NCBI RefSeq assembly: GCF_001583495.1
Contig: NZ_LQAQ01000091.1
Span: 103,599 to 167,598, forward strand
DNA: 64,000 nt
From: Flammeovirga sp. SJP92
GTDB lineage: Bacteria; Bacteroidota; Bacteroidia; Cytophagales; Flammeovirgaceae
Reading direction: 5' to 3'
Part shown: positions 33,851-42,606 of the stretch, in pieces
How positions within the stretch are numbered: position 1 is the first letter of the stretch
Layout of the letters: each line of letters begins with the position of its first letter
Position numbers and translations under genes: made by a program
Notes under the pieces: model-generated
The model's input: the letters and a program-made list of their open reading frames with translations, nothing else
Databases searched by the model: none
Told to the model about the DNA's origin: nothing

Positions 33851-33894
33851 GTAATAATGATTCTCTTAGAACTTATATACGCCGTTTTCCACAA

Positions 33895-33940
33895 AAGGCA
33901 TTGTACAACGTAGGGACATTGTATTCAGCAATGTCCCCAT
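33895..33940. repeat. REP-like extragenic palindrome
   Basis: GGGACATTG (33913-33921) and CAATGTCCC (33929-33937) are perfect 9-bp arms around a 7-nt loop, in a GC-richer block inside AT-rich spacer. A degenerate flank (GGCATTGTACAACGTA) precedes it. No T run follows on either strand, so it is not a standard terminator. Similar GTAGGGACA palindromes are, from memory, scattered in Bacteroidota genomes. Confidence 0.5.
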
Positions 33941-33996
33941 CTATATAGATTACCTCCTATGAGATAATTGTAACCTATTCAAGAAAGAAAAGTTTC

Positions 33997-34653
33997 CTAT
34001 TCTTCCATTTTCTTAGCATCCTTGATAAATTGAGCCAAACCTTTATCAGTCAATGGGTGGTTCAATAATGCTTTGATTGCATTTAAAGGACAAGTTGCAA
34101 CATCAGCACCTAACTTAGCACAATCCAAGATGTGCATAGGGTGTCTTACTGAAGCCGCTAAAACTTGAGTACCGAAACCATAGTTTTCAAAAATAGTTAC
34201 GATGTCTTCTACCAATTGTAAACCGTCTGTAGAAACATCATCCAATCTACCAATAAATGGAGAAACGTAAGTTGCACCTGCTTTAGCTGCCAATAATGCT
34301 TGACCTGCTGAGAAAATTAAAGTACAGTTTGTATCAATACCTTTGCTTGAAAAATATTTAATAGCTTTCAAACCGTCTTCAATCATTGGAACCTTCACTA
34401 CAATTTTAGGGTCAATTGCCGCTAAAACTTCTCCTTCCTTGATCATCTCTTCATAAGTTGTAGAAAGTACCTCAGCACTTACGTCACCGTCAACAATCTC
34501 ACAGATTGCTTTGTAGTGAGCATTTACAGCTTCTGTTCCTTTCACACCAACTTTTGCCATTAGCGATGGGTTAGTTGTTACACCATCAAGAACGCCCATT
34601 GAGTACGCTTCTTTGATTTCTTCAAGGTTTGCGGTGTCTATAAAAAATTTCAT
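33997..34653 (-). CDS. fsa: Fructose-6-phosphate aldolase / transaldolase-like protein
   Basis: A 218-aa TIM-barrel enzyme of the FSA/TalC type. Motifs: [31 protein letters not shown], the Schiff-base Lys in IVVKVPM (residue about 86), [31 protein letters not shown] and [12 protein letters not shown]. This short class catalyses either aldol cleavage of fructose 6-phosphate or transaldolation; the sequence alone does not separate the two. A -7-like box TATGTTTG (34684-34691, minus strand) lies 31 bp upstream of the start. Confidence 0.93.
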   Translation of the reverse strand: MKFFIDTANLEEIKEAYSMGVLDGVTTNPSLMAKVGVKGTEAVNAHYKAICEIVDGDVSAEVLSTTYEEMIKEGEVLAAIDPKIVVKVPMIEDGLKAIKYFSSKGIDTNCTLIFSAGQALLAAKAGATYVSPFIGRLDDVSTDGLQLVEDIVTIFENYGFGTQVLAASVRHPMHILDCAKLGADVATCPLNAIKALLNHPLTDKGLAQFIKDAKKMEE

Positions 34654-34683
34654 AAGTATTTTTGTCTAAAAATTTATATGTAG

Positions 34684-34691
34684 CAAACATA
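34684..34691 (-). promoter_or_regulatory. Candidate fsa -7 promoter box
   Basis: Minus-strand TATGTTTG matches TANNTTTG, 31 bp upstream of the fsa start codon. No properly spaced -33 TTG is evident. Confidence 0.38.
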
Positions 34692-34830
34692 CATAAATCT
34701 CAATGTTTTTTGGTGAAACTAGGGGAGATTTTTGATAGTTTGAATGTTATATTAGTATTTATATAAGGAATAGTAGGAATAGAACAATTTGATTATAAAC
34801 TGAAATCCAACCTCTTAACTTATTTATCTA

Positions 34831-36156
34831 TTAAAATTGATCTTCTACCAATTTTTTACTTTTTTCAATACAATCCGGTACAGCAATACCATCTTTCCAG
34901 TTCACAGAATAATATAAATTTGGAATCGGTTCTTTTTCCATAGTTTCCCAAAGATTTAAAATATTCTGATCATACTGAGGAATCGCTTTTCTCCATTTAT
35001 GCGTTTTTTGATAGACCGGCTGATCTGTAAATCCTAAGGTAGATTGGAGTTCATTCCCAACACTATTTTTGATATTACCTTCTTCGAGTTTCGCATTTTC
35101 AGGTGTATGTGCTCCCCCAACAAAAGATGTCACTAGTACTTCATCATTCGTTGTTCTATTGGGAAAGATACAAGATGACCAAATAGAGCCTGCTGTAAAG
35201 GTTTTCTCTACCGATGGATTCAAACCTCCAAATCCTACAGGTGTATTTTGAGAAGCTTCTTTAGAGAAGACAGAATGCACCACACACATAGGTGGGCAGA
35301 AAACTTGTTCTAATTTTTCTGCTGTTTTAGGAGAAAGGAATTGAACAATCTTAGAGGTTGCTTCTGGAGGTGTACAGATGATGACTTTATCAAATAAGAA
35401 CTCATTATTGTATGTCTTTACAGAGAAAATATCATCGACTATAGTCAAGCTCTCAACTTCAGAATTATAACTAACGTCTACTTTATTTGCTAAAGCATTG
35501 GTCAGTGTCTGTATCCCATCTTTAAAGCTATATGCTGTTTTTCTTTTCACCGCTACCCCATTGGCTTTATTTTCTTTTCTTAGCTGAATCATTCCTTTTA
35601 TGATAGAGCCATGATTCTTTTCAGCATTATAAATAGAAGGAAATGAAGCCTTGATCTTCAGTTGTTTAGGATCTCCTGCGTAAATACCTCTTACAAAAGG
35701 ATCTACAGCGTAATCACACACCTCATTATTGAATCGTCTTTCAAAAAAATCATACAAAGACTCATTTTCAGATTTTGCATTATTTTTTCTGAAATATTCA
35801 GTGATGATTTTCAATTTTGTATTCCAACCAAAGAATTTATTACTGAAGAAATTCAAAGGACCTGATGGCAGCACATTATACTTTCCATTTCTTAAGATAA
35901 AACGATCCTTATTGACGTCAGCGGCTTCTTGTAATTGATCTTCAAGACCTAATTCTTTTATCAAAGAGAGATGATCATCGCTAAAGAGCAAGGAGTTGGG
36001 TCCATTTTCTAAGAGGCGTCCATCTATTTTTTCAGTCTGAATACAACCTCCCGTCCTGTCACTTGCTTCTAAAACAACGCAGGTATGGCCTTTTTTCTGT
36101 AAATAATAGGCAGCGGTAAGCCCTGATATTCCTCCTCCTATAACACCGATTCTCAT
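34831..36156 (-). CDS. hemG: Protoporphyrinogen oxidase, HemY-type
   Basis: An FAD-dependent oxidase that makes protoporphyrin IX (or coproporphyrin III in some lineages) in haem synthesis. The 441-aa protein has the dinucleotide-binding motif IGVIGGGISGLTAAYYLQKKGH, then VLEASDRTGGCIQTEKIDGRLLENGPNSLL, the substrate-binding DYAVDPFVRGIYAGDPKQLKI, and the C-terminal FAD motif YSVNWKDGIAVPDCI. The gene name follows the common hemG label although the fold is that of HemY. hemE lies 22 kb away in the same window. It is 177 bp upstream of fsa with no clear terminator between them. Confidence 0.93.
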   Translation of the reverse strand: MRIGVIGGGISGLTAAYYLQKKGHTCVVLEASDRTGGCIQTEKIDGRLLENGPNSLLFSDDHLSLIKELGLEDQLQEAADVNKDRFILRNGKYNVLPSGPLNFFSNKFFGWNTKLKIITEYFRKNNAKSENESLYDFFERRFNNEVCDYAVDPFVRGIYAGDPKQLKIKASFPSIYNAEKNHGSIIKGMIQLRKENKANGVAVKRKTAYSFKDGIQTLTNALANKVDVSYNSEVESLTIVDDIFSVKTYNNEFLFDKVIICTPPEATSKIVQFLSPKTAEKLEQVFCPPMCVVHSVFSKEASQNTPVGFGGLNPSVEKTFTAGSIWSSCIFPNRTTNDEVLVTSFVGGAHTPENAKLEEGNIKNSVGNELQSTLGFTDQPVYQKTHKWRKAIPQYDQNILNLWETMEKEPIPNLYYSVNWKDGIAVPDCIEKSKKLVEDQF

Positions 36157-36330
36157 ATTTTAGGGAAAAATTCTTTTAGTAATCTAATAAGTTTGTTTCA
36201 GCTAAAGTTTGTTTGGGATAAAAATTAGAAGAAACATAAGCTGCTACTCAATTATTATTGTAACAGCCAAATACAAATCTAATAAATCCAATATGAATTC
36301 TATCGGTTGAAATACAAAAACTTCTTAACA

Positions 36331-36369
36331 AAAAAATGTCCACCACTAAATAAATAGCGGTGGACATTT
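36331..36369 (-). terminator. Terminator of mdh
   Basis: AAATGTCCACC (36334-36344) and GGTGGACATTT (36359-36369) form an 11-bp stem with a 14-nt loop; a T run follows on the minus strand. Confidence 0.9.
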
Positions 36370-36391
36370 CCTATAAATTCCGTTCTACTGA

Positions 36392-37324
36392 CTAAGCTTT
36401 AACGTCTAATAAGCCGTTAGTTTTCTTAACACCTTCAGCTGAAGTATGTAGTTTTGCTTTTTCGTCTTCAGAAAGCTCGATTTCAACGATTTTCTCGATA
36501 CCGTTTTTACCCAATACTACAGGTACACCGATACAAAGATCATTTAAACCATACTCACCTTCTAATAATGCTGAACAAGGGAACATTTTCTTAGAGTCTA
36601 AAGCGATTGCTTTAACTAATTCAGAAACTGCTGCACCTGGAGCATACCAAGCTGAAGTACCTAATAATTTAGTAAGTGTAGCACCACCTACTTTAGTAGC
36701 TTCAACGATTGATGATTTTTGCTCCTCAGTTAAGAATTCAGATACAGGAACTGAATTACGAGTAGCTTTCTCGATTAGTGGAACCATTCCTACGTCAGAG
36801 TGACCACCGATTACCATACCAGAAACGTCAGATTGAGGGCAACCTAAAGCTTCAGCTAAACGATATTTGAAACGAGCACTATCCAATGCACCACCCATAC
36901 CGATGATACGGTTTTTAGGAAGACCAGTAGCTTTAGCAGCTAAGTAAGTCATTGTATCCATTGGATTAGATACTACGATGATAATTACGTCTGGAGAATT
37001 TGCAATTAAATTCTTCGCTACAGTTTCTACAATGTTAGCGTTTGTAGTGATTAACTCTTCACGAGTCATACCTGGCTTTCTTGGAATACCAGAAGTGATT
37101 ACCGCTACATCAGAACCTGCAGTTGCAGCATAATCATTCGTTACACCAGTGATTGTAGAATCAAACCCATTTAAAGATGCAGTTTGCATTAAGTCCATTG
37201 CTTTACCTTCTGCAAATCCTTCTTTGATATCAACTACTACGATTTCGTCTGCAAAATCTTTGATAGCGATATACTCAGCACAGCTTGCACCTACTGCACC
37301 AGCTCCAACTACAGTTACTTTCAT
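36392..37324 (-). CDS. mdh: Malate dehydrogenase
   Basis: NAD-dependent malate dehydrogenase of the LDH-like group (310 aa). Motifs: the Rossmann loop VVGAGAVGASCAEYIA, Asp of VVVDI that selects NAD, ITSGIPRKPGMTREELI with substrate-binding Arg residues, VSNPMDTMTYLAAK, and the catalytic His in VIGGHSDVGMVPL. The length is normal. It is divergent from murF; a palindrome and -7-like box lie between the two genes. Confidence 0.97.
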   Translation of the reverse strand: MKVTVVGAGAVGASCAEYIAIKDFADEIVVVDIKEGFAEGKAMDLMQTASLNGFDSTITGVTNDYAATAGSDVAVITSGIPRKPGMTREELITTNANIVETVAKNLIANSPDVIIIVVSNPMDTMTYLAAKATGLPKNRIIGMGGALDSARFKYRLAEALGCPQSDVSGMVIGGHSDVGMVPLIEKATRNSVPVSEFLTEEQKSSIVEATKVGGATLTKLLGTSAWYAPGAAVSELVKAIALDSKKMFPCSALLEGEYGLNDLCIGVPVVLGKNGIEKIVEIELSEDEKAKLHTSAEGVKKTNGLLDVKA

Positions 37325-37377
37325 TTTATGCGAGATTTAAAAAATTAATTATAAGTTTATTTGTAAATGTTTTACTC

Positions 37378-37398
37378 TCGCAATTTGCGATATTTTTG
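37378..37398 (+). promoter_or_regulatory. Palindrome and -7 box in the mdh/murF divergent region
   Basis: TCGCAATTTGCGA (37378-37390) is a perfect 13-bp palindrome directly followed by TATTTTTG (37391-37398), a -7-like box pointing to murF. The arrangement is what an operator overlapping the spacer of a murF promoter would look like. Function is inference. Confidence 0.42.
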
Positions 37399-37518
37399 TA
37401 ACTTTTTTGAGTGATTATAGAAATTCATAAACATGACTTTTATCACTTTCTAAATTTCGAGATAATTGCATAATAGAAAATATCTTAACAGATTGCATAA
37501 AAAAAATCCATCTTTAAT

Positions 37519-38799
37519 ATGAATATTGAAAAACTATATACTATATATCTAGAACACAGTATAATAACAACGGACTCTAGAAATGTACCAGAAGGGTCAC
37601 TTTTTTTTGCATTGAAGGGCGGTAATTTTGATGGCAATAAATATGCAAAATCTGCACTTGAAAAAGGAGCCGCGTTTTCTATTGTTGATGATAAAGAAGT
37701 GGCTATTTCTGACCAATATATTGTAGTTGATGATGTTTTAACCACTTTACAGGAGCTGGCAAAATATCACAGACAGCAGTTCGATATTCCGGTTATAGCC
37801 GTTACAGGTTCGAATGGAAAAACAACTACAAAAGAGATTTTGCTTAAGATATGTTCTACTACTTTTAAGACGCATGCCACAAAAGGCAATTTCAATAATC
37901 ATATTGGTGTACCTCTTACCCTACTTTCAATGCCTTTGGATACAGAAGTGGCATTAATTGAAATGGGAGATAATCATGTGGGTGAAGTCGCTGAATTATG
38001 TACTATTGCTTTGCCAAATCAAGGTTTTGTTACCAATATTGGAAAAGATCATATTGAAGGGTTTGGAAGTTTTGAGCAGAATGTTAGAGCCAAGAGTGAG
38101 GTATTTGATTATTTGATAAAAAATGATGGACTGATCTATATCAATTCTAAAGATTCTATTTTATATAATATGTCAAAGCGTATGAAATCTCCTGTATACT
38201 ATGGGCAGGAATATGACTATGCTAATCTTGAGTTTATAGAAGTAAACCCATTTATTGTTTATCAAGACAGACAAGAAAATAGAATTGAAACACAGCTTTT
38301 TGGTGCTTATAACTTTGAAAATATACTTACAGCTTTTTGTGTCGGTAAAAAATTGGGCGTTACGGTTGAAAATATGAACAAAGCCATTTCATCTTATAAG
38401 CCTACCAACAACAGATCTGAAATTCTAAAAACAGAGAAAAATACCTTAATATTAGATGCATATAATGCTAACCCATCATCGGTTGAAGTTGCTTTAGAAA
38501 ATTTAGATAAGATCGAAAGTTCAATTCCTAAAGCATTCGTTTTGGGTGACATGTTTGAATTAGGTGAAATCAGTAAAGAGGAGCACCAAAATATCGTTAA
38601 CCAAGCATTAAAACTGAATTTTGATATTAATATTTTTATTGGTGAGCGTTTCTTCGAACATCAAAATGATCATGCAAAATTCTTTAAAACAAAAGAGGAA
38701 GCTTTAGAAGTAATCAAAAACGAAAACATCAATAACCACCTAATTCTTATTAAAGGTTCAAGAAGTATGGGTCTTGAGGTTATTAAAGAGATCTTATAA
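37519..38799 (+). CDS. murF: UDP-N-acetylmuramoyl-tripeptide--D-alanyl-D-alanine ligase
   Basis: MurF adds D-Ala-D-Ala to the peptidoglycan precursor in the cytoplasm. The 426-aa protein has the N-terminal Mur domain (TDSRNVPEGSLFFALKGGNFDGNKYA), the P-loop VTGSNGKTTTKEIL (residues about 94-107), the carbamylated-Lys region MGDNHVGEVAELC, NIGKDHIEGFGS, and the C-terminal DAYNANPSSVEVAL and VLGDMFELGEIS. The DegT aminotransferase gene starts 8 bp after its stop, so the two are in one operon. The rest of the mur cluster is elsewhere. Confidence 0.97.
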   Translation: MNIEKLYTIYLEHSIITTDSRNVPEGSLFFALKGGNFDGNKYAKSALEKGAAFSIVDDKEVAISDQYIVVDDVLTTLQELAKYHRQQFDIPVIAVTGSNGKTTTKEILLKICSTTFKTHATKGNFNNHIGVPLTLLSMPLDTEVALIEMGDNHVGEVAELCTIALPNQGFVTNIGKDHIEGFGSFEQNVRAKSEVFDYLIKNDGLIYINSKDSILYNMSKRMKSPVYYGQEYDYANLEFIEVNPFIVYQDRQENRIETQLFGAYNFENILTAFCVGKKLGVTVENMNKAISSYKPTNNRSEILKTEKNTLILDAYNANPSSVEVALENLDKIESSIPKAFVLGDMFELGEISKEEHQNIVNQALKLNFDINIFIGERFFEHQNDHAKFFKTKEEALEVIKNENINNHLILIKGSRSMGLEVIKEIL

Positions 38800-38807
38800 A
38801 CACCAAG

Positions 38808-39926
38808 ATGAAGAAAATCCCTTTTGTCTCATTAGAGCATCAAAATGCAATTATCAAAAAAGAGGTTGAAGCTGATATTTTAAATACCATAGCTTCTAAT
38901 CATTTTATTTTAGGTAATAAGCTTGAGCAATTTGAGAAGGAATATGCCACTTTTTCCAACACCGCATTTTGTGTAGGTGTTGGAAATGGCCTGGATGCTT
39001 TAAAACTTTCTCTAATTGCTTTGGGAATAAAGGAAGGAGACGAAGTGATTGCCCCCGCTCATACTTTTATTGCAACAATTTTGGCGATAATGGAAGTGGG
39101 TGCAAAACCCATTTTGGTAGATGTTAACCCAGATACATATAACATTGATTGTCTTCAGATTGAAAACTTTATAAGTGCTAAGACAAAAGCAATTATTGTG
39201 GTTCATCTTTATGGTAATCCTTGTGATATGGACCTTATTGAATCAATTGCTCGCAAGAACAATATTCTTTTGATTGAAGATAATGCACAGGCACATGGAG
39301 CCACTTATAAAGGGAGAAAAACAGGAAGTTTCGGAATTTTAAACGCTACAAGCTTCTACCCTGCTAAAAACTTAGGCTGTTTTGGGGATGGAGGAGCAAT
39401 AACCACAAATTCCAATACACTTTATGAAGAGCTTCAAAAGTTAAGAAATTACGGAAGTGCTAAAAAATATTTTTCGGATGTAAGTGGTTGCAACTCTAGA
39501 CTAGATGAAATTCAAGCTGGAATATTAAGCATAAAATTACAGCATATTGAAAAATGGAATGATGAACGAAGAAAAATGGCTTCATATTACCTTTCTTTAC
39601 TTGATCCTAGAATAAAAAAACAACGTATTTCAAGCTTTAACAGTCCAGTTTATCACCTTTTTACAATTGAATGTAAAGAAAGAGATAAGCTTCAAACTTT
39701 TTTAAGTTCAAAAGGAATTGATACACAAATCCACTACCCTATACCTCCACATTTACAAAAAGCATGTCTAAGTTTGGGATATAAAGAAGGAGATTTTCCA
39801 GTCACAGAAATGTTATCAAATAGTTTACTTAGTATTCCTCTATTTATTGGTCTTCAGTATAATGAAATTGAATACATAGCTAACCAAATCAATGTTTTTT
39901 ATAAAAAAAATGACCTATTCATTTAA
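38808..39926 (+). CDS. DegT/DnrJ/EryC1/StrS-family sugar aminotransferase
   Basis: A 372-aa PLP enzyme of the type that aminates nucleotide-linked keto-sugars for O-antigen, glycoprotein or antibiotic sugars. Motifs: SNHFILGNKLEQFEKEYA, CVGVGNGLDALKLSL, PAHTFIATILAIMEVGAKPILVDV, IEDNAQAHGATYKG, and the PLP Lys in TSFYPAKNLGCFGDGGAI at about residue 187. C-terminal HYPIPPHLQKAC is the substrate-binding signature; it is most like the FdtB/QdtB (dTDP-3-amino-sugar) branch, by memory. The gene is coupled to murF. The last codons form one arm of the terminator. Confidence 0.9.
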   Translation: MKKIPFVSLEHQNAIIKKEVEADILNTIASNHFILGNKLEQFEKEYATFSNTAFCVGVGNGLDALKLSLIALGIKEGDEVIAPAHTFIATILAIMEVGAKPILVDVNPDTYNIDCLQIENFISAKTKAIIVVHLYGNPCDMDLIESIARKNNILLIEDNAQAHGATYKGRKTGSFGILNATSFYPAKNLGCFGDGGAITTNSNTLYEELQKLRNYGSAKKYFSDVSGCNSRLDEIQAGILSIKLQHIEKWNDERRKMASYYLSLLDPRIKKQRISSFNSPVYHLFTIECKERDKLQTFLSSKGIDTQIHYPIPPHLQKACLSLGYKEGDFPVTEMLSNSLLSIPLFIGLQYNEIEYIANQINVFYKKNDLFI

Positions 39927-39942
39927 GAACAGGTCATTTTTC
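39903..39942. terminator. Bidirectional terminator overlapping the aminotransferase stop
   Basis: AAAATGACCT (39907-39916) and AGGTCATTTT (39931-39940) flank a 14-nt loop that contains the stop codon of the aminotransferase gene. A tract on one side and T tract on the other allow termination both ways, also ending the fur transcript. Confidence 0.88.
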
Positions 39943-39958
39943 ACTGAAAAATATAAAA

Positions 39959-40423
39959 TCAATCTTCAGTAACTTCTTCCTTCTTTTGTTTTCCCTTGCA
40001 ATTCTCTTTTTTACAGCTTCCGTAGAAATTCAATGAATGACTTTCAATCTCAAAGTCATAAATTTCCTCAACCATTTGCTGAATCTTCTGAATACGTGGA
40101 TCACAAAACTCAAGAATTTTATTACATTCCTTACAGATTAAGTGATCATGTTGTTTAAAACCATGTGCCTTTTCATAAAGTGCCAGATTCTTACCAAACT
40201 GATGTTTTGTAATTAAATTGCAATCTAATAGAAGGTCTAATGTATTATAAACTGTTGCTCTACTTACTCTGTAGTTTTTATTTTTCATATTGATATACAG
40301 AGATTCCACATCGAAATGCCCTCCTCTTCCGTATATTTCTTCCATTATTGCAAAGCGTTCTGGAGTTTTTCTTAATTTTTTTTCCTCCAAATATTTTATA
40401 AATAATTCTTTTATCTCTTCCAT
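39959..40423 (-). CDS. fur: Fur-family transcriptional regulator
   Basis: A 154-aa metalloregulator. The N-terminal winged helix (LRKTPERFAIMEEIYGRGGHFDVESLYINMKNKNYRVSRATVYNTLDLLL) is followed by the metal site HDHLICKECNKILEF and the C-terminal structural zinc site GSCKKENC. Fur, Zur and PerR share these features; the branch resembles Fur proper but is not certain. It is the last gene of an operon with pdxA and the secreted-protein gene (3-bp gap upstream). Confidence 0.9.
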   Translation of the reverse strand: MEEIKELFIKYLEEKKLRKTPERFAIMEEIYGRGGHFDVESLYINMKNKNYRVSRATVYNTLDLLLDCNLITKHQFGKNLALYEKAHGFKQHDHLICKECNKILEFCDPRIQKIQQMVEEIYDFEIESHSLNFYGSCKKENCKGKQKKEEVTED

Positions 40424-40426
40424 AGA

Positions 40427-40921
40427 TTAGTAATTTGAATTTGCTTCAACAGCTTCTTTTAATTCATATATAAGTCCTGTTTCTTCATCATTCAAATGAA
40501 GAACTCCTTTAAAAGTAGCTTCTTCATCCTCTATTTCACGCTCATTTTTAAGGAAAATAGCAATCACTGATTCAGGACCAGCCCCACCACAAAAGAAACA
40601 ACTCGAAAAAGGATAATAGGAAACAATGATAGAGCCATCCGTGGTTTCTACAGGCAACACGAAACCTCTGATAGTTACTTCAGTACCATTCAATTTCTTT
40701 ACATCTCTAGGGAAAATTGGAAGTGGCACATCCATCTCAAACTCATCACTGTATTTATATTCCCAATCAACATTCAACAACTTCTTCCACAATTCATAAT
40801 TTGGATTAGGTCCAGCAAACCCTGCAATTATGAAAACTGAAAGAATTAAAGGTAAAATGAATATTCTACTCTTTAACTTCTTTATTTTGTTTGACTGGTT
40901 TTTGTTCTTGATCACCCGCAT
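40427..40921 (-). CDS. Exported protein with CFFCGGAGP motif (DUF3299-like)
   Basis: The start at 40921 (MRVIKNKNQSNKIKK) gives 164 aa: a basic leader, a hydrophobic signal segment (IFILPLILSVFIIAGFAG) and a beta-rich mature domain. The domain has WKKLLNVDWEYKY, EVTIRGFVLPVET and CFFCGGAGPESVIAIFL, resembling DUF3299-type proteins that may handle metals or thiols. The Cys pair C-x-x-C near the middle is conserved-looking. The start region overlaps the 3' end of pdxA by 56 bp in another frame. It is followed by fur 3 bp later, which hints at a role in metal homeostasis; that is inference. Confidence 0.75.
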   Translation of the reverse strand: MRVIKNKNQSNKIKKLKSRIFILPLILSVFIIAGFAGPNPNYELWKKLLNVDWEYKYSDEFEMDVPLPIFPRDVKKLNGTEVTIRGFVLPVETTDGSIIVSYYPFSSCFFCGGAGPESVIAIFLKNEREIEDEEATFKGVLHLNDEETGLIYELKEAVEANSNY

Positions 40922-42236
40922 TTCTATTTCCTCCTTTATTAAAGTTCTTTCTTGGCTTCCAATGCTCTTTATTTTGGTTATGAGGTCTGCGATCTTGTTT
41001 TTGATTGCCTCCCTTATTTTTATTTTCAAGCATTTTCTGCTGACGAGTCACTTGTTCTTCTTTACGCTCACCTGCTTCCAACTCACTTAAATCAAACTCC
41101 TCTGTGCCTTCCGATGCTACTTCTAATGCTTTTTGCACTTTCATTTGATCCTTTCGATCTTGAAGCATTTGTTTTGCATTTGGACGAATTTGATTTGTGA
41201 TGACATTTGATCTTACTTTGACAATATCAACTGCCTGCATAAGTGCCGCTCTAAATGATTGCTCATCAGCAATACCTTTTCCAGCAATATTATACGCAGT
41301 TCCATGATCTGGAGATGTCCTAACAATACTTAATCCAGCTGTATAGTTCACACCATTTTCAAATGCATGTAATTTAAATGGAATTAATCCTTGATCATGA
41401 TACATACAAAGAACACCATCATAATTTTTGAAAGACATTGTACCAAAAAATCCATCAGAAGGGAAAGGACCAAAAACTAGGTTACCTCTTTTCTTAAATT
41501 CCTTAATTACTGGTGTAATGACATTGATTTCTTCATCACCCAATAATCCACCTTCTCCAGCATGAGGATTAAGCCCCATCACTGCAATCTTTGGCTTAGT
41601 AATACCAAAGTCTTTCTTCAGAGATTCTAAAAAGACATTAATTTTAGAAGATAATCGTTCTTTTGTGATACTAGACGCTACTTCTTTCAAAGGAATGTGA
41701 CCAGTAACAACACCTACACGTAAATCTCCTTCACAAAGCGTCATTAAAGTATCTCCGTTGGTTGCAAAGTTCTCTTGATAATATTCTGTGTGACCTGCAT
41801 AATTAAAGTCTTCACTTTGAATATTCTCCTTATTAATTGGAGCTGTCACAACAGCATCAATCACCTCAGCTTTTAAATCTTCTGAAGCCTTATTGATGGA
41901 TAAATAAGCACACTTCCCTGCCGATTCACTAACCTTACCAGGCTCAAGTTCCTGCACATCAGACCAACAATTCACTACATTGATTTTTTGATCATGTAGA
42001 TAACTATTGTTATTGAACTGGTGATAAGTAAAATCTTCTATCCCTAAAATTCTTTTGTACTTTGTCAAAATTCTACCTGAACCGTATACAACAGGAGTAC
42101 AAATATTTGTGATACGTTTGTCTTGCAAAACCTTTACGATAACCTCCGGTCCTACTCCATTGTAGTCACCGATAGTGATACCAATACGAGGTTTGTCAGA
42201 TCTTCTATTATTTTTTTGATTTTTATTCTCTCTCAT
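40866..42236 (-). CDS. pdxA: 4-hydroxythreonine-4-phosphate dehydrogenase with long basic tail
   Basis: PdxA oxidises 4-phosphohydroxy-threonine in pyridoxal phosphate synthesis. Catalytic motifs: RIGITIGDYNGVGPEVI, VTAPINKENIQ, the metal-binding NYAGHTEYY, NPHAGEGG, MYHDQGLIPFKLHAFENGVNYT and RTSPDHGTAYNIAGKG. The enzyme is normally about 330-360 aa; this one is 456 aa. The extra about 90 residues (from near 365) are rich in Lys, Asn, Gln, Gly and Arg (NKNKGGNQKQDRRPHNQNKE), predicted disordered and possibly RNA- or nucleic-acid-binding. The 3' end overlaps the next gene of the operon. Confidence 0.95.
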   Translation of the reverse strand: MRENKNQKNNRRSDKPRIGITIGDYNGVGPEVIVKVLQDKRITNICTPVVYGSGRILTKYKRILGIEDFTYHQFNNNSYLHDQKINVVNCWSDVQELEPGKVSESAGKCAYLSINKASEDLKAEVIDAVVTAPINKENIQSEDFNYAGHTEYYQENFATNGDTLMTLCEGDLRVGVVTGHIPLKEVASSITKERLSSKINVFLESLKKDFGITKPKIAVMGLNPHAGEGGLLGDEEINVITPVIKEFKKRGNLVFGPFPSDGFFGTMSFKNYDGVLCMYHDQGLIPFKLHAFENGVNYTAGLSIVRTSPDHGTAYNIAGKGIADEQSFRAALMQAVDIVKVRSNVITNQIRPNAKQMLQDRKDQMKVQKALEVASEGTEEFDLSELEAGERKEEQVTRQQKMLENKNKGGNQKQDRRPHNQNKEHWKPRKNFNKGGNRNAGDQEQKPVKQNKEVKE

Positions 42237-42606
42237 AACTTAGATAGACTTTATTTTAAGTCTTCATTTCCACAACTAAATGTCCATAATAATAGTCTTC
42301 TTTCAAAAGTAATACTTTTCAAGCTTTTTTATTGTATTATTCAAGTAAATTAATGATAAAAAGTCTCTTCCTTATATCTTGATAATTGATTCAAACACTC
42401 TTTTTTAGTGATATAAAGAATGGTATATTCTTAATATTTGTGAAATTTAATTTAAAAGCTACATTAGTTTACTTACTTTACAACTTTTACAATCAATTGA
42501 AGTTCTTCTATATAAGTTGATCAACATCTGTTCTGACTATAGAAGTACTGACAACTTTTTTTAATAAAAATCTAACAAAGATATTATTTAATAATTTCCA
42601 AAATTA
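42237..42606. promoter_or_regulatory. Divergent region between pdxA and the T9SS BNR-protein gene
   Basis: This 370-bp AT-rich region has no convincing gene. It holds a minus-strand -7-like box TACTTTTG (42304-42311) for pdxA. Near the plus-strand gene two stems cross each other: CTTCTATA (42505) with TATAGAAG (42538), and AAGTTG (42514) with CAACTT (42552), the geometry of an H-type pseudoknot. Confidence 0.4.

Noticed and set aside
37485..37745. 86-codon minus-strand frame over the start of murF
   Set aside because: It is antisense to the conserved N-terminal domain of MurF and has no features of its own.
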